Assembly: GCA_017893485.1 (NCBI GenBank)
Contig: CM030363.1
Coordinates: 178,634,935-178,698,934 of the forward strand
Length of the DNA stretch: 64,000 nt
Source of the DNA: Hemerocallis citrina
Taxonomy: Eukaryota; Streptophyta; Magnoliopsida; Asparagales; Asphodelaceae
Direction of reading: 5' to 3'
Shown here: positions 1 to 10,978 of the stretch, piece by piece
Position numbering within the stretch: the first letter of the stretch is position 1
Layout: every line of letters begins with the position of its first letter
Position numbers and translations under genes: made by a program
The notes under the pieces: model-generated
What the model saw: only the letters and a program-made list of their open reading frames with translations
Told to the model about the DNA's origin: nothing
Databases searched by the model: none

Positions 1-93
1 GTGGTGGTGAGTGGTTTCGCTTTTGATGTTGATGGGGTTGTTGTTGTTGATGGCGGCTAGGATTTTGGTAGAGGTAGTTGATGACGGCTAGGA

Positions 94-96
<3 letters not shown>

Positions 97-133
<37 letters not shown>

Positions 134-134
134 G
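97..134. repeat. (ATT)n microsatellite
   Basis: A pure run of ATT trinucleotides. It lies between two copies of the short motif GATGACGGCTAGG (81-93 and 151-163), and a variant GATGGCGGCTAGG sits at 50-62, so the edge of the window is a small degenerate repeat block. Confidence 0.9.
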
Positions 135-140
135 TTTTAT

Positions 141-889
141 TATTTTTTTGATGACGGCTAGGGTTTTCGAGATTTAATCGGAAGAGAGGTGTTGGGAGGT
201 GGAGTGATTCCGATGAAGACGAGAATCAGTCTACCTCGATAACGAGGATCGAATTAGTATAGGCCGTTATAGAAATATAGGCTCTTATACCATATTAGAA
301 TTATTGAATTTATTATTGATTATTGAATTTAATAAACTGAGTACAATGTGTCTCCTATACATAGGAGAGAAGGGAATACTAAACTAATACATAATCAATA
401 TGAGACTAAACTAATCTCTCTCATAATATAATATCTAATATAATATCTGACAAAGGCGATCGGCACAGCGGGGATGATCGACGTCAAGATGGCTAGCGTC
501 GAGGGCAGGTGCTGTGCCAACGAGAGAGGTGGAGGCTGAGCGGGAGCGGGGGTTGCTGCCACCGGCGGGAGTTGCTGAAAATGGGTTGGTTGCTGCCAGA
601 TTTGGACGTTCCTTCCATCGGGGCCGGCGTTGATGTGGATGAGGGCTGCCAGTGAGGACGAGAAGGTCTCGAGGTGGCTTTGAGGGCTGCCAGCGTTGTT
701 GTGAATTTGTGAGCTGCCGATGGTTTTGATGGTTGCCGTGAGGGTTTGTTGGAGCTTTCAGCGCGGATGGGTTGGATGTGTGGCTTGATAGCATCATGGT
801 GATGTGGTCATAGATTGTTGGCGATATGGATGGCTCGACAGAGGTGATCGATGGCAACGTTGGGCATGGAGAGAGTGGAGAGAGAGATG
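141..889. other. Non-coding stretch, no supported gene
   Basis: The minus strand is open over about 435-1001, but the predicted protein is low-complexity (Ser, Pro, His, Arg) and matches no domain I recognise. Base composition shifts to GC-rich at 440-860 and back to AT-rich. I do not call a gene here. It may be an old LTR or other repeat remnant. Confidence 0.4.
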
Positions 890-1800
890 GAGATGAATAT
901 TGATTTTTGAATTTCAAATTGGATTTTTGAAATTCAGAATTAGATTTGGGTGAGTGTGGAGGGGGCAATGCCAGGAGGAGTGAAGAGGTGACTGTGTGCA
1001 ACGGCGGTCGGGCTTGACGCTGGAAAGGATATGTGGGGGAAATGGGGAGAGCAGGAGTATGCTTGATTTTGAATTTTGAATTTCAAGTTAGGGTTTTGAA
1101 ATTCAAATTTAATTTGAAGTGTGGAGGGGGAGAATTCAATGAAATCTGAATTTCAATATAGATTTTGAAGTTCAGATTATAGTTTGGGCAGTATGGAGAG
1201 AATATCTTCATGTAATTTGAATTTGGATGATTTTTGAATATCTTCATGTAGTTTGGGGGTGGAAGGAAAGATTTGAATGATTTTTATAATTCCAATTTAA
1301 AATTTTGAAATTCAAAACATATATGGAGGGGAAGATCTAGATTATTTTTGAATTTCAATTTAGATGTTTGAAATTCAAAACATATTTGGTGAGTGGGAGA
1401 GGAAATTTGATTGACTTTTGTATTTCATACAGGATTTTTGAAAATTCAAAGTATGTTTGGGGAATTTGGGCTAGATAGTGGGATCCCCAAATATGAGATG
1501 TCACGGCGAAGGTGTTCGTCGACGAGGGAGTTCGTCCGGAGCGCCGGCTTATAGGTTAAGAACTGCGACTACTGTTGAGGGCTGGATTTGACAGCAATCA
1601 GAAGATGGCGTTGTGGTGGGGTTAGAGTGGCGGTATGACGGCAACGTCGTCGGGAGAGAATGAAGCATGTCGGCAAGAGATAGTGGATGTGGTTGTTGCC
1701 AAGGTAGAGGTTTGGGGGAAGGTGGAGAGAGTTCTGGGGTGGCGAGGAATATTGATGGAATTCGAATTTCAAATTAGATTTTTTTGAAATTCAAATTACA
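890..1800. repeat. Dispersed hairpin-like repeats (GAATTTCAA/TTGAAATTC)
   Basis: About seven copies of an imperfect inverted repeat recur near 903, 1061, 1140, 1285, 1343, 1415 and 1757. Each has an arm like TTGAATTTCAAATT, then 5-10 bases, then an arm like TTTGAAATTCAAA. They are separated by G-rich AGTGTGGAGGGG-type linkers. The copies are diverged and irregularly spaced, so this looks like an old degenerate tandem array. No coding function is supported. Confidence 0.6.
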
Positions 1801-2030
1801 TCTAGTAGAGATAGGTGGGAGAACATGTTGCAGATGCTTTTTTGTAACCCCCGTTCCCATCAATACATATTTCCTGAATATTTTCTGTATCTCGATTATT
1901 TATAAATTCATTTTGTGTTAAATTCGTTCTCAATTTTTGTTAAAATCTTTTTAAATCGAAAATTATATTTATTTCGAATAATGGTGTATTTTAACTTTAT
2001 TTTCTATTTCTAATTGATCGATTATTTTTG

Positions 2031-2054
2031 TTATTATTATTATTATTATTATTA

Positions 2055-2097
<43 letters not shown>

Positions 2098-2126
2098 TAC
2101 TACTACTACTGTTGTTGTTGTTGTTG

Positions 2127-2164
<38 letters not shown>
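2031..2164. repeat. Compound (ATT)n/(TAC)n/(TTG)n microsatellite
   Basis: A long ATT tract passes into TAC and TTG triplets at about 2094-2130 and back to ATT. It lies inside the solo LTR, upstream of its TATA box. Confidence 0.9.
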
Positions 2165-2166
<2 letters not shown>

Positions 2167-2561
2167 TTTTGATTATTTATTAAAATTCATCTTTTGTTAT
2201 TTATTATTGTGAAAACCTATAGATCCTAATCTATATTTTATTATCATTGGAGTATGAATTTTAGGTATACTATTTGATTTAATTAACTAATAAGTACTAC
2301 TATATTGCTATCTATGATATTTTAACCAAATCAGAACCTATCTTATTTATTTCGTGAATCCATACATTATATTATATTTATTAGTAGTTGAGTATTAATG
2401 TAATGCATATTATTGATTTAATTGTTATATTATATTACTATTGATTTATTTGTTCAATTTTTAACCAAAATCCTAATTTTTATCCCCTATTGGAATTAAA
2501 CCGAAACCCTATAACTTTTCCTATTGAATTCCAACCCAAAACCATTAACCCTCATTCTCCC

Positions 2562-2569
2562 CTATAAAA
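2562..2569 (+). promoter_or_regulatory. LTR TATA box
   Basis: CTATAAAAA lies about 720 bases into the solo LTR and is followed by a C-rich, purine-poor leader. This is the usual position of the U3/R promoter in plant Ty3/gypsy LTRs. Function is inferred. Confidence 0.5.
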
Positions 2570-5500
2570 ACACTGTTAAACCATAAACCCTAGCACTGTG
2601 CTACCCTCCTATACCTCAGCCGCCTACCCCCACCTTCTCTCTCCCCGACTTTCTCTCTCCCTCTTTCATCCTCTGCTTTTCCACAACCCAACAAACCCCA
2701 CCGCCGTCATCCAATCCTTCTCGTCACCCCGTCGTCTTCTGCGTCGAGCCACCGCTCGCCAATCGACTTCACCACCTCTGCCCTCGTCTGCACCCGACCT
2801 CCATCTCCTCCTCGCCTGACCTGCAGTCTCATCCCCCGATGCTTCCTGTCCCCGACCACTCCTCGATAGCAGCTCTGCCATTGTCGCTTGCCACAACAGC
2901 CAGTCGCGACCACCCCGTCGTTGCCCCTGCCTTCGTCCACCGCTCGGGCCACCAGAACGCCACTCTCCTCCACTGCTAGTGCCCTCGACACCCAACCATT
3001 GCTGTTCGATTCCCTACCCTCGCCACACCGATTGCGCCGCCCTACACCATCCGCTGATACAGCCAACCGCTCCACGCCTTACTGCTGCCGTTGACCACCG
3101 CAAGCCAGTCGACCACCTCCGCAACAACCCATCCCCGCTCTCCTCCGTTGCCAGCATACCATCGAAGCCAGCGCCGAAGCCCCGTTGTTGCCATTGCTGT
3201 GCCCTTGCTGTCTTGGTATTACGTGCGTTGCACGTGTAGTTGCTGTTGTCCTTGCACGTATTGCTATTACGTGCTTTGCATGTGTCACTTTTGCTGCCGT
3301 TTGCATGTGTATTGTTGCTGTCGGGATCCTAATCCCGTTATTCTATTTTAAATCCGTATTCATCAAATCAGGCAAGTCACTTTTCACTCTCGAATCATTA
3401 TCATATTGTATTTGAGCTTTTTATTGAAACTCCGCAAGTAGATCCTGATTGTTTATCATATTGTTATACTGTTTATCTTAAGTTGAGTATACTAAGGGTT
3501 TATATGAGCTAACCGAAGATATTCTTGACTTCGTGCCATTATTGACTTTAAAATATCGAATCTTTCATGTATTCATGTAGTATTGATAATAGAAGTTATT
3601 CATGCATAACACCGCACAAATAAACTATTGTAGAATTGATTATTAGGTTGTTGTGCTTGAATGATTGATTGATGCTCGTTGATGTTAAACTAGTGTATGG
3701 ATGTATTCTTCATTGTGCTTACCATATTATTGTGCTTACTACGCTGAATATAAGATTATTTAACTATTGAGTTTAAGTTCATTACGTTTAGATCGCTTAT
3801 ATTTCATGAAATATGTCGAACCCTGATTTTCACTGCCTGCCTGGAACTTGTGAGACCTTTTTGACCTAGTATTTGAAATAAAAAATTATAGCTTTCTAAA
3901 CGGAAATTGTAGCCCCATTTTCTAGTTTCCAAAACATCTAAAATATTTGAATTCCGAGTTATATTGTGCAAGGTATCGCATCTTTACTGCTGCTGTGTTC
4001 TTTTTATTGTAAATTCCCGATTCATGTATTTCTTCATGTTTAAGTTATTAAAAAGCTAGGTTAACATCATAATTCTGTCATGATAATTTCCAGATTGTTA
4101 GTCAACATGATTAGAGGATTGACAAATATTTTTGATGAATTTAAATTGGGTTTTCACTGAATTTACAAATATAACAACTTGATCTTGTTTTTCGGTCAGA
4201 ACGTGTAATCTGTAAAGAACGATGTAATTAACCCATCTATTGTTATCGGATTTTGGATTTTTAATATGCGTTGGAATCGGGCAGGAGTCTATTTCTAGAG
4301 ATGGATCCAGTTTTGGATTTCTGCAGCAGCGGGAAACTTGATTTTGGTACAGTAACCTATTACTGTCCAGAATTATGTTTCCATATTTTCTTAATATAAT
4401 TATATATATATCGTTATATTGAATGAATTGAAGTGTATAAATTGCATTGCATGATCCTAATATACTATTGTCACCATTCTAATTGGTCGTCCTATTGTTA
4501 CTTCTATTGATACCATAGTTTATCGAATTTCTCTAAATTGCACAATGTATTGATTGCATCGATAAAATATTTAACAAGTCGGGGTTTAAGGGTTGACTTA
4601 AGTAGTGGACAATATAGAGACTGTACTCCGGGGAGGGGGCCCGTGTTTTCCCAAAATATTGTGTCAGCTATTGTTTATCGATTGATTGTTGGATTACTGA
4701 CGACAATATCCCAATTCATCGTGTATTATTTATCGTGCCGACTATTGTTTATTGTTTATCGTACAACGGAGGAGTTGCTATCGTTATTGTTTATTGTTAA
4801 CGTGCTAAGTACATGAACTATAAAGTCCACCACTAGAGTCTAAACGACATTGATTGTACGGAACCTGTGGTATGGGACGCAGTAGTACGTGCATTACTTA
4901 GGCTAAAAGCTAATAGGCTTAGGAATTGACACAATATTGACACTCCAGGTTGAACATCGTCATTGCTATTGATATCGAACATTTTTTATTGATATTGTCA
5001 TCGACCACTAAGTATTGACATCGAATATTGAAATATCGTTTATTGTTATACCGATCGCATTTTTACCATTGATATTGATTATTGCTATCGTCCATTATTA
5101 TTGATTCCTATTGTTTTATTAAATTTATTGTTATACCGTATTTTCATTGTTCATTGCTTTCTCTACTTGCTGTCCATGACTTGCTTTAAGGATAATTTTT
5201 CCTTTTTTTAGATGAGGTATTCACAGGTGATCAAGGAGAGTTACCTACAGACTTGGAGAACAGTCTTTTTGAGGATTTATTGCTTTCTAGATTGTTCGTT
5301 ATTTTATTGGACTTTTTGTATTGAGTTTTATTAACATTGTATTATGGGCTTTTGATCCGGAGATTGTTATTTTGTTTCCAGACATTGGATTACCATATTT
5401 GGTTATTTCATGTTTTATTCTAAGTATTGTTATGATTGTTCTTATTCCATGCGTGGCTGTATCTATCTTGTTATATTGTTGAGTTGAACAATAACAACTT

Positions 5501-5575
5501 ATGGATGACGCAAGCCTATTCACTGGCCAATGTCACGCGCTTGTATTCCGTATTTTTTGGAAGCGGGGCGTGACA

Positions 5576-6854
5576 TTTCGCCTACAAGTTTAGCTGGAGG
5601 AGGGACTAGTTACTGTTGTATGCTTATCAATGTAATTGTTTTCGTTGTTCCGTTAGGAACAGATAGATGTATAGTAGTTGTAATACTTGTTTCGTTAATA
5701 ATTTATTAATGAAGCGGTGACGTTGTCATTTTTTTTTCAAAAACAACTCTAGAACAATGCCATCCAAGCTTGAATGAACTGAGGTAACACAAGTAAAAGA
5801 GAATCCAAACATGAATTCAAGGATATGACAGGGCCTAGAGGCTGAGTGAAGATTCCTGGAACTTTAGTTCATGCTTTAGTGCTCACCAGTGATGGGAAAG
5901 ACCACATGCTTTAGGTGCTCACCAGTGATGGGAATGACCACATGCTTCAAGGAATTGTCTTACATATGGAGGCAACAATAAAAACATTACCTATTTAAAC
6001 AGATAGTTAAGTGGAAGTTCATAACATTACAACGATGTAGCAAAAAATAATTTGATTCTCAATTATTTAGTCACGCTTATTTTTTTCCCTGTTGTCGCCT
6101 AGCAAGTGGTATACTTAGCTTATCAAGAATAATTTATTTTTGCTAGAATCACTACAAATAAGCTTCCAATATCCTTCCTATTTTAAGTTTCTGAGAAGAC
6201 ATGTAAGCATACTTAACGCTTAGGTTGTTTGAGAAGGAGAACATGTTTTCAGCAAAAAAGTAAATGACTAATTGCCATTTCCCCTTTGATGTGTTTCTTT
6301 TCTGTTCACTATGTATTTCATTTCTCTCTCCCCACCATACAGCTAGCACGATAATTTGGGGAACAAAAATAGTATAATTGGACACCTGAAAATAATGAGA
6401 GAAGAAGTATACACTACTGCCATCACTAATATATACCAGGCGTAGTCTTATTAGCAAGGAGGTGATCATAAAAAACTGAGGAGTTACTGATACAATTGCT
6501 TGGTATACAATCAGTTTTGAAAATGTATGCCAAATGCAACTGATGTAAACTTAATCCTAGGTAAAGAAATTTTCAATTAACAATATCAAAAGATTAAGTT
6601 TACCAACAAGTAATGCCGATTGAGTTAAAAATTAAAACTAATAATTGGTTTGATGAATTTTTAAGATTTAAGCCTACAATTTATGATTATGCCTAAACGA
6701 TCTTAGCAAGTAAAATATTCAATAATAATACGTGTTCTAATTAGCAAGTAGAAGCACACACACACTCAATATTTGCGGATGACAGAAAATTTAGATAATA
6801 ATTTAGAGATGATAAATCAGTATCACAAATATTTCAGAAGTGAAAAGATCTCAC
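5576..6854. other. Non-coding flank with one local duplication
   Basis: No gene is supported in these 1.3 kb. A 36-base direct duplication (GCTCACCAGTGATGGGAA..) occupies 5881-5948. The sequence is otherwise AT-rich. A minus-strand open frame at 6152-6469 has no recognisable domain and is not called. Confidence 0.5.
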
Positions 6855-7055
6855 CGGGATTTGATGGAGGGAATCGTCGCCAAGGATCTCAAATTGTTGT
6901 TGGCGTCGAAGGCAGCAAGGGGCTGCCTGTTGCTGTCCGGGATGGGGGTGTGGTGGCGGAAGCAACCAGAGAGGCGGTCGTCGTTTGCGACGGGCTAGGG
7001 ATTCTGATTCGGATTTGAAGTGGATTTAGGGGATTAGGGTTTTGGATGTGAAGAG
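6855..7055 (-). other. Possible first exon / 5' UTR of a disrupted gene
   Basis: On the minus strand the sequence carries AAACCCTAA-type motifs common in plant leaders, is relatively GC-rich, and ends in a good splice donor (CCG/GTGAGA, GT at 6854-6853). No long reading frame or start codon is evident, so at best it is an untranslated exon. The Tekay element inserted exactly at its upstream end (7055/55000). On the other side, 55005-55110 read on the same strand continues a CT-rich leader-like sequence. This rests only on composition and one splice motif. Confidence 0.2.
7051..7055. repeat. Target-site duplication, left (AAGAG)
   Basis: AAGAG directly precedes the LTR terminus TGTAGCGCCCC. 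The same pentamer follows the other end of the Tekay element at 55000-55004, which fixes both boundaries across 48 kb of nested DNA. Confidence 0.9.
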
Positions 7056-7826
7056 TGTAGCGCCCCGAATTTTCAATATAATAAACTCAAAAATATGTAA
7101 CACAATTTCCAGCATCTACCTCAATGTAATTGTAAATATAGCCAAAACACAGAATAAATTTTTTCAACTTATATTACATCAATTCTTTACATAGCACAGT
7201 GGAAAACTAAACAGCTTGAATTACATTTTCTTTCTTTTACAACACAATCTTTCACATTTTGCATAAGCCACATTATTATTTTACCACATGCATCCAAATC
7301 CCAAGCTAACATGCACCTACCTGTAAAACATGAAGCTAGAGATAACTCTAACCCCCAAAACTATAGGGGTCAGCCATAACGGTGTGAGTGACTTTAAAAG
7401 AAATGCAACATAAATAAAACATAAAGAATAAAGTCATAATCAACACATACCAACAGTAGTAACGAATGGAATATGAAATAACAAAAAATAAAGTATGAAA
7501 ACATCAAGTGAAACTAGATTAAGTGTCAAGTGTAGGAAAACAGAAAACAAACATGCATAAAACCAAGTCAAGAAAATACAAATGCAATATGATGACTCTC
7601 TAATGCATACTTGTTGAATTCTATACATTCCATACTACATAGGTCCGGTGCAAGCCCTTATTGTTCTCTACTTTATAGAGTTAAATTCCTCGTTATGCAA
7701 CTAATCCCACTATGATGACTACTACGAGATTTAAAAAAACTGTGAGTATCTAGCCCATGCCCCGATAATTCCGAAGGCCAATCTCTATCAACAGATAATT
7801 CCGGAGACTATTTCACTCACACCTGG
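7056..7826 (-). mobile_element. 3' LTR of Tekay element, distal segment
   Basis: It aligns collinearly with 51552-52320 of the other LTR, including the repeated GATAATTCCGGAG phrases near 7765-7810. It stops where the Tat element inserted and resumes at 21770. Confidence 0.85.
7822..7826. repeat. Target-site duplication of the Tat element (CCTGG)
   Basis: CCTGG at 7822-7826 is repeated at 21765-21769, directly flanking the TG...CA termini. Removing the insert restores a sequence matching the uninterrupted LTR at about 52315-52330. Confidence 0.95.
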
Positions 7827-8421
7827 TGTTACCGCTGATTCTGGTGTGGGGGTAAACAGATGAGATTTGTGAGTTCGTAGGAAACTTGAATAGCGGATCC
7901 AAACCTTCTGATTCCTGCCGCTACCTGCAAGGAAGTGCGATACACCGGGATTGATTCCGGCGACGCACCCTCCGACGCTCTTGTCAGTAAACAGTGGTGA
8001 TTAAGAAAAAAGCTTAAGGTGGGAAAAGAGTGTGATTAACCTGTCACAGTGGTGGGTAGGAGGTATTTATAGTCGCCATAGGAGCTTGTTAAGGGATCAG
8101 ATTTCCTGTGAAACTGTTAGGAGTAAAATCCTCACAATTAGTTTAGGAAACTAATCCCTGATTTCCGGTAAGAGAAATCAGGCCCGTTGATTTAGTCAAA
8201 TCAGTGGCCCTGATTTTCCTCTTGCTGGTCTGGGTTTGTTTTGGGTCGGGACCTGTACCTAGTTGGAGTGGATCCGTTTTGCGGGTTATCGGATCTGTGA
8301 AGAGGAGATCCAGTAACCGCTTTGGGCCCATCTATATGTGAAATTACCATTTTACCCCCGGGCTTCAAGATTCGTGCCCAATCTGGACGGTTGTGATTTA
8401 ACCCCATTTTTAGCCATATCA
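7827..8421 (-). mobile_element. Tat element 3' LTR
   Basis: A direct repeat of 21172-21764. It starts TGTTACCGC and ends CATATCA on the plus strand. TATTTATA at 8064-8071 is the minus-strand TATA box. Confidence 0.93.
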
Positions 8422-8425
8422 CGAG

Positions 8426-8437
8426 CCCCCCACTCCT
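8426..8437 (-). other. Polypurine tract of the Tat element
   Basis: On the minus strand AGGAGTGGGGGG lies four bases from the 3' LTR, the position of the plus-strand DNA primer in LTR retrotransposons. Confidence 0.75.
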
Positions 8438-8880
8438 AAAGACTGAGTGTGATCAGCCTTTGAGGAGTAGTTTAACTGTTTTAGTGGCTAGTGGAGTTGT
8501 ATCGGAGTCTGAATGGAGGGTTTTGAATCTCGAAGGGGGTAGTGAGGTGATTTTTGTAGCCTTGAGCTCTTCTGAAGCCTTGTTGAGCATTTGACGGGTT
8601 TTATCTATTTTTTCGGATCATTTATTTAATTTTGCGGTGTGTTAACCAATCGTTCGGGGGCCTTAACAGTACATTCTAGGCAATAATTGTTCGTTCAGGG
8701 GCTCAAAAATATTCTCTCGAATTTAGAATTATTTTCTAAAATTTTTAGTTAATTTTCCCGAATTTTTAGCAATTTTTCGCAATTTTTAAATAAATAAAGC
8801 GATTAAAATAAATAAAAATTAAATTTTAAATACTGATTTATGGCGTGGCACAATCTGGACCTTTGATCAGTGCCGAGCGC
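8438..8880. other. Tat 3' non-coding region before the repeats
   Basis: AT-rich and without an open frame of note. It has runs of the form GAATTTTTAGCAATTTTT at 8700-8800. Confidence 0.5.
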
Positions 8881-8929
8881 GATTTTCTGGGCGATCAGAC
8901 GACCCTTACTCTTCGGCAGATAGTTTCTG

Positions 8930-9410
8930 CGTCAACGAGGGTCGGCTCCTCGGCACCTCGGCTCGGCAGTTCGGCACCAACGGCTTGGAATCAGCCGAGG
9001 TACGTGGCATGATCCTGGGCGTCCATCTCAGCACAGATCCCCAAAAAATGCTATCTTGTCGTTTAGCGAACGTGGCAAAATCTGAGCCGTTCATCATGAC
9101 GAGCGTGTTTTTTGATAAGATCCAACGGCTGAGATGGGTTGGCAGTTTTTTTCGCCATATGCGAGGGTCGGTCCTTCGGCACCTCGGCTCGGCAGGTCGG
9201 CACCGATGGCTCGGAATCAGCCGAAGTACGTGGCGTGATCCTGGGCGTCCATCTCAGCGCAGATCCCTAAAAAACACTATCTTTTCGTTTAGCGAACGTG
9301 GCAAGATCTGAGCCGTTCATCATGACGAGCGTGATTTTTGATAAGATCCAATGGCTGAGATGGGTCGGCAGGTTTTTTCGCCATATACGAGGGTCGGTCC
9401 CTCGGCACCT
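8930..9410. repeat. Tandem repeat, about 226 bp period
   Basis: The anchor phrase CGAGGGTCGG recurs near 8934, 9161 and 9388, each followed by CTCGGCACCTCGGCTCGGCAG. The short frames inside are repeat shadows. The block lies between integrase and 3' LTR of the Tat element. Tandem repeats in Tat-lineage 3' regions are known and can seed satellites. Confidence 0.85.
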
Positions 9411-10650
9411 CGGCTCGGCAGGTCGGCATCATCAACCGAGGTATGGAGTAGTACGTTTTGAAGCCTTGTGGATTCGAGGCTTTGTCCCGCTCCGGCCCAG
9501 TAGCTCGGTACATCAGCTAGGCTGTTCGGTAGCTCGGCTAGACGAACCGACGGCATATGGCTCGGAAGATACACGTGGCCAGATCTGGAGCGTCCATCAT
9601 CGCGTGGATCACGAGGACAGGGTTCAGATCACGAGAAAACGTGATTTTGTCGTTTTGTGAGCGTGTCACGATCTGAATCGTCCATCAAGATCTGGCACGA
9701 ATTTTGGAGAGATCCGACGGTGATTTATCCTCGGAGGGATTTTTTCTCCATATACGAGGGTCGGCTCCTCGTCCTCTCGGCTCGGCAGCTCGGTGCAGTT
9801 AGCCGAGGTATGGAGTTGTACGTTTTGAAGCCTTGTGGATTCGAGGCTTCGTCCCGCTCCGGCCCAGTAGCTCGGTACGTCAGCTAGGCTGTTCGGTAGC
9901 TCAGCTAGACGAACCGGTGGCATATGGCTCGAAAGGTACACGTGGCCAGATCTGGAGCATCCATCATTGCGTGGATCACGAGGACTGGGTTCAGATCATG
10001 AGAAAACGTGATTTTGCCGTTTTGTGAGCGTGTCACGATCTGAACCGTGCATCAAGATCTGGCGCGAATTTTGGAGAGATCCGACGGTGATTTATTCTCG
10101 GAAGGATTTTTCTCCATATACGAGGGTCGGTTCCTCATCCTCTCGGCTCGGCAGCTCGGTGTAGTCAGCCGAGATATGGAGTTGTACGTTTTGAAGCCTT
10201 GTGGATTTGAGGCTTCGTCTCACTTCGGCCTAGTAGCTCGGCACGTCGGCTAGGCTGTTCAGTAGCTCGGCTAGACGAACCGGTGGCATGTGGCTCGGAA
10301 GATACACGTGGCCGGATCTGGAGCGTCCATCATTACGTGGATCACGAGGACTGGGTTCAGATCACGAGAAAACGTGATTTTATCATTTTGTGAGCGTGTC
10401 ACGATCTGAACCGTCCATCAAGATCTGGCGTGAATTTTGGAGAGATCCGACGGAGATTTATCCTCGGAAGGATTTTTCTCCATATACGAGGGTCGGTTCC
10501 TCATCCTCTTGGCTCGGCAGCTCGGTGCAGTCAGCCGAGATATGGAGTTGTACGTTTTGAAGCCTTGTGGATTTGAGGCTTCGTCTCACTCCGGCCCAGT
10601 AGCTCGGTACGTCAGCTAGGCTGTTCAGTAGCTCGGCTAGACGAGCCGGT
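9381..10650. repeat. Tandem repeat, about 366 bp period, about 3.4 copies
   Basis: CCATATACGAGGGTCGG occurs at 9381, 9748, 10114 and 10480 (spacings 367, 366, 366). The unit contains the shorter 226 bp-type core plus a segment with TCACGATCTGAACCGTCC. A single further copy of the anchor lies at 14578, beyond the antisense gene, so the array has been dispersed within the element. Confidence 0.9.
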
Positions 10651-10764
10651 GGCTGAGCTGCGGACTTGGTGATTTGGGGGTTGTTGAAACTTGAAACGTC
10701 GCGACGCTCCGCTTGGGCTTCTTAATGGGCTTTTGAGATTCCCAAGGCAGCCCAAATGTCTCTT

Positions 10765-10800
10765 TTGGGGTTATAAGTTTTCACTCCCCCCCCAAGCTCA
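10765..10800 (+). promoter_or_regulatory. Possible promoter of the antisense gene
   Basis: GGGTTATAAG (TATA-like, near 10770) is followed by a C/T-rich stretch and a leader of about 200 bases rich in TTTCACTC before the ATG at 10979. This is inferred from motif and position only. Confidence 0.3.
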
Positions 10801-10978
10801 TTTCCCACTTTTCACTCCAAGGTTTTACTTTTCACTCTGTGCTCTCTACTAGCGGCGATTTATCTTCCAAGGTGGTTGCGCTAGCTGTCGCGAAGGCCAG
10901 GCGATTTCCGGCGAGCTCTTTCCGACCGTGAACGTCACTTCAAGGTCAGTCTATTTGCCTTAGCTTTTTTTTATCGAG

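Larger units (their letters stand above)
1843..5575 (+). mobile_element. Solo LTR, Tekay/Del-type Ty3-gypsy retrotransposon
   Basis: The segment starts TGTAACCCCC and ends GGGGCGTGACA, the terminal style of plant Tekay (Del) LTRs, and 3.7 kb suits that long-LTR lineage. Inside are a TATA box followed by a pyrimidine-rich leader, as in an LTR promoter/R region. No primer-binding site or gag follows position 5575 and none precedes 1843, so it is a solo LTR left by recombination. The flanking pentamers (TTTTT left, TTTCG right) do not match, so the target duplication is decayed or the LTR came from recombination between two elements. Many small open frames at 2600-3420 are low-complexity and are not called. 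Confidence 0.65.

Noticed and set aside
435..1001. Minus-strand 188-codon open frame
   Set aside because: Low-complexity Ser/Pro/His/Arg composition, no domain, overlaps the hairpin-repeat block; likely chance in GC-rich repeat DNA.
2598..3415. Cluster of overlapping open frames on both strands
   Set aside because: They lie in the C-rich leader of the solo LTR, are low-complexity and mirror each other across strands; typical LTR noise.
8985..10619. Series of short frames with shared sequence on both strands
   Set aside because: They are repeated because the DNA is a 226/366 bp tandem array, not a gene family.
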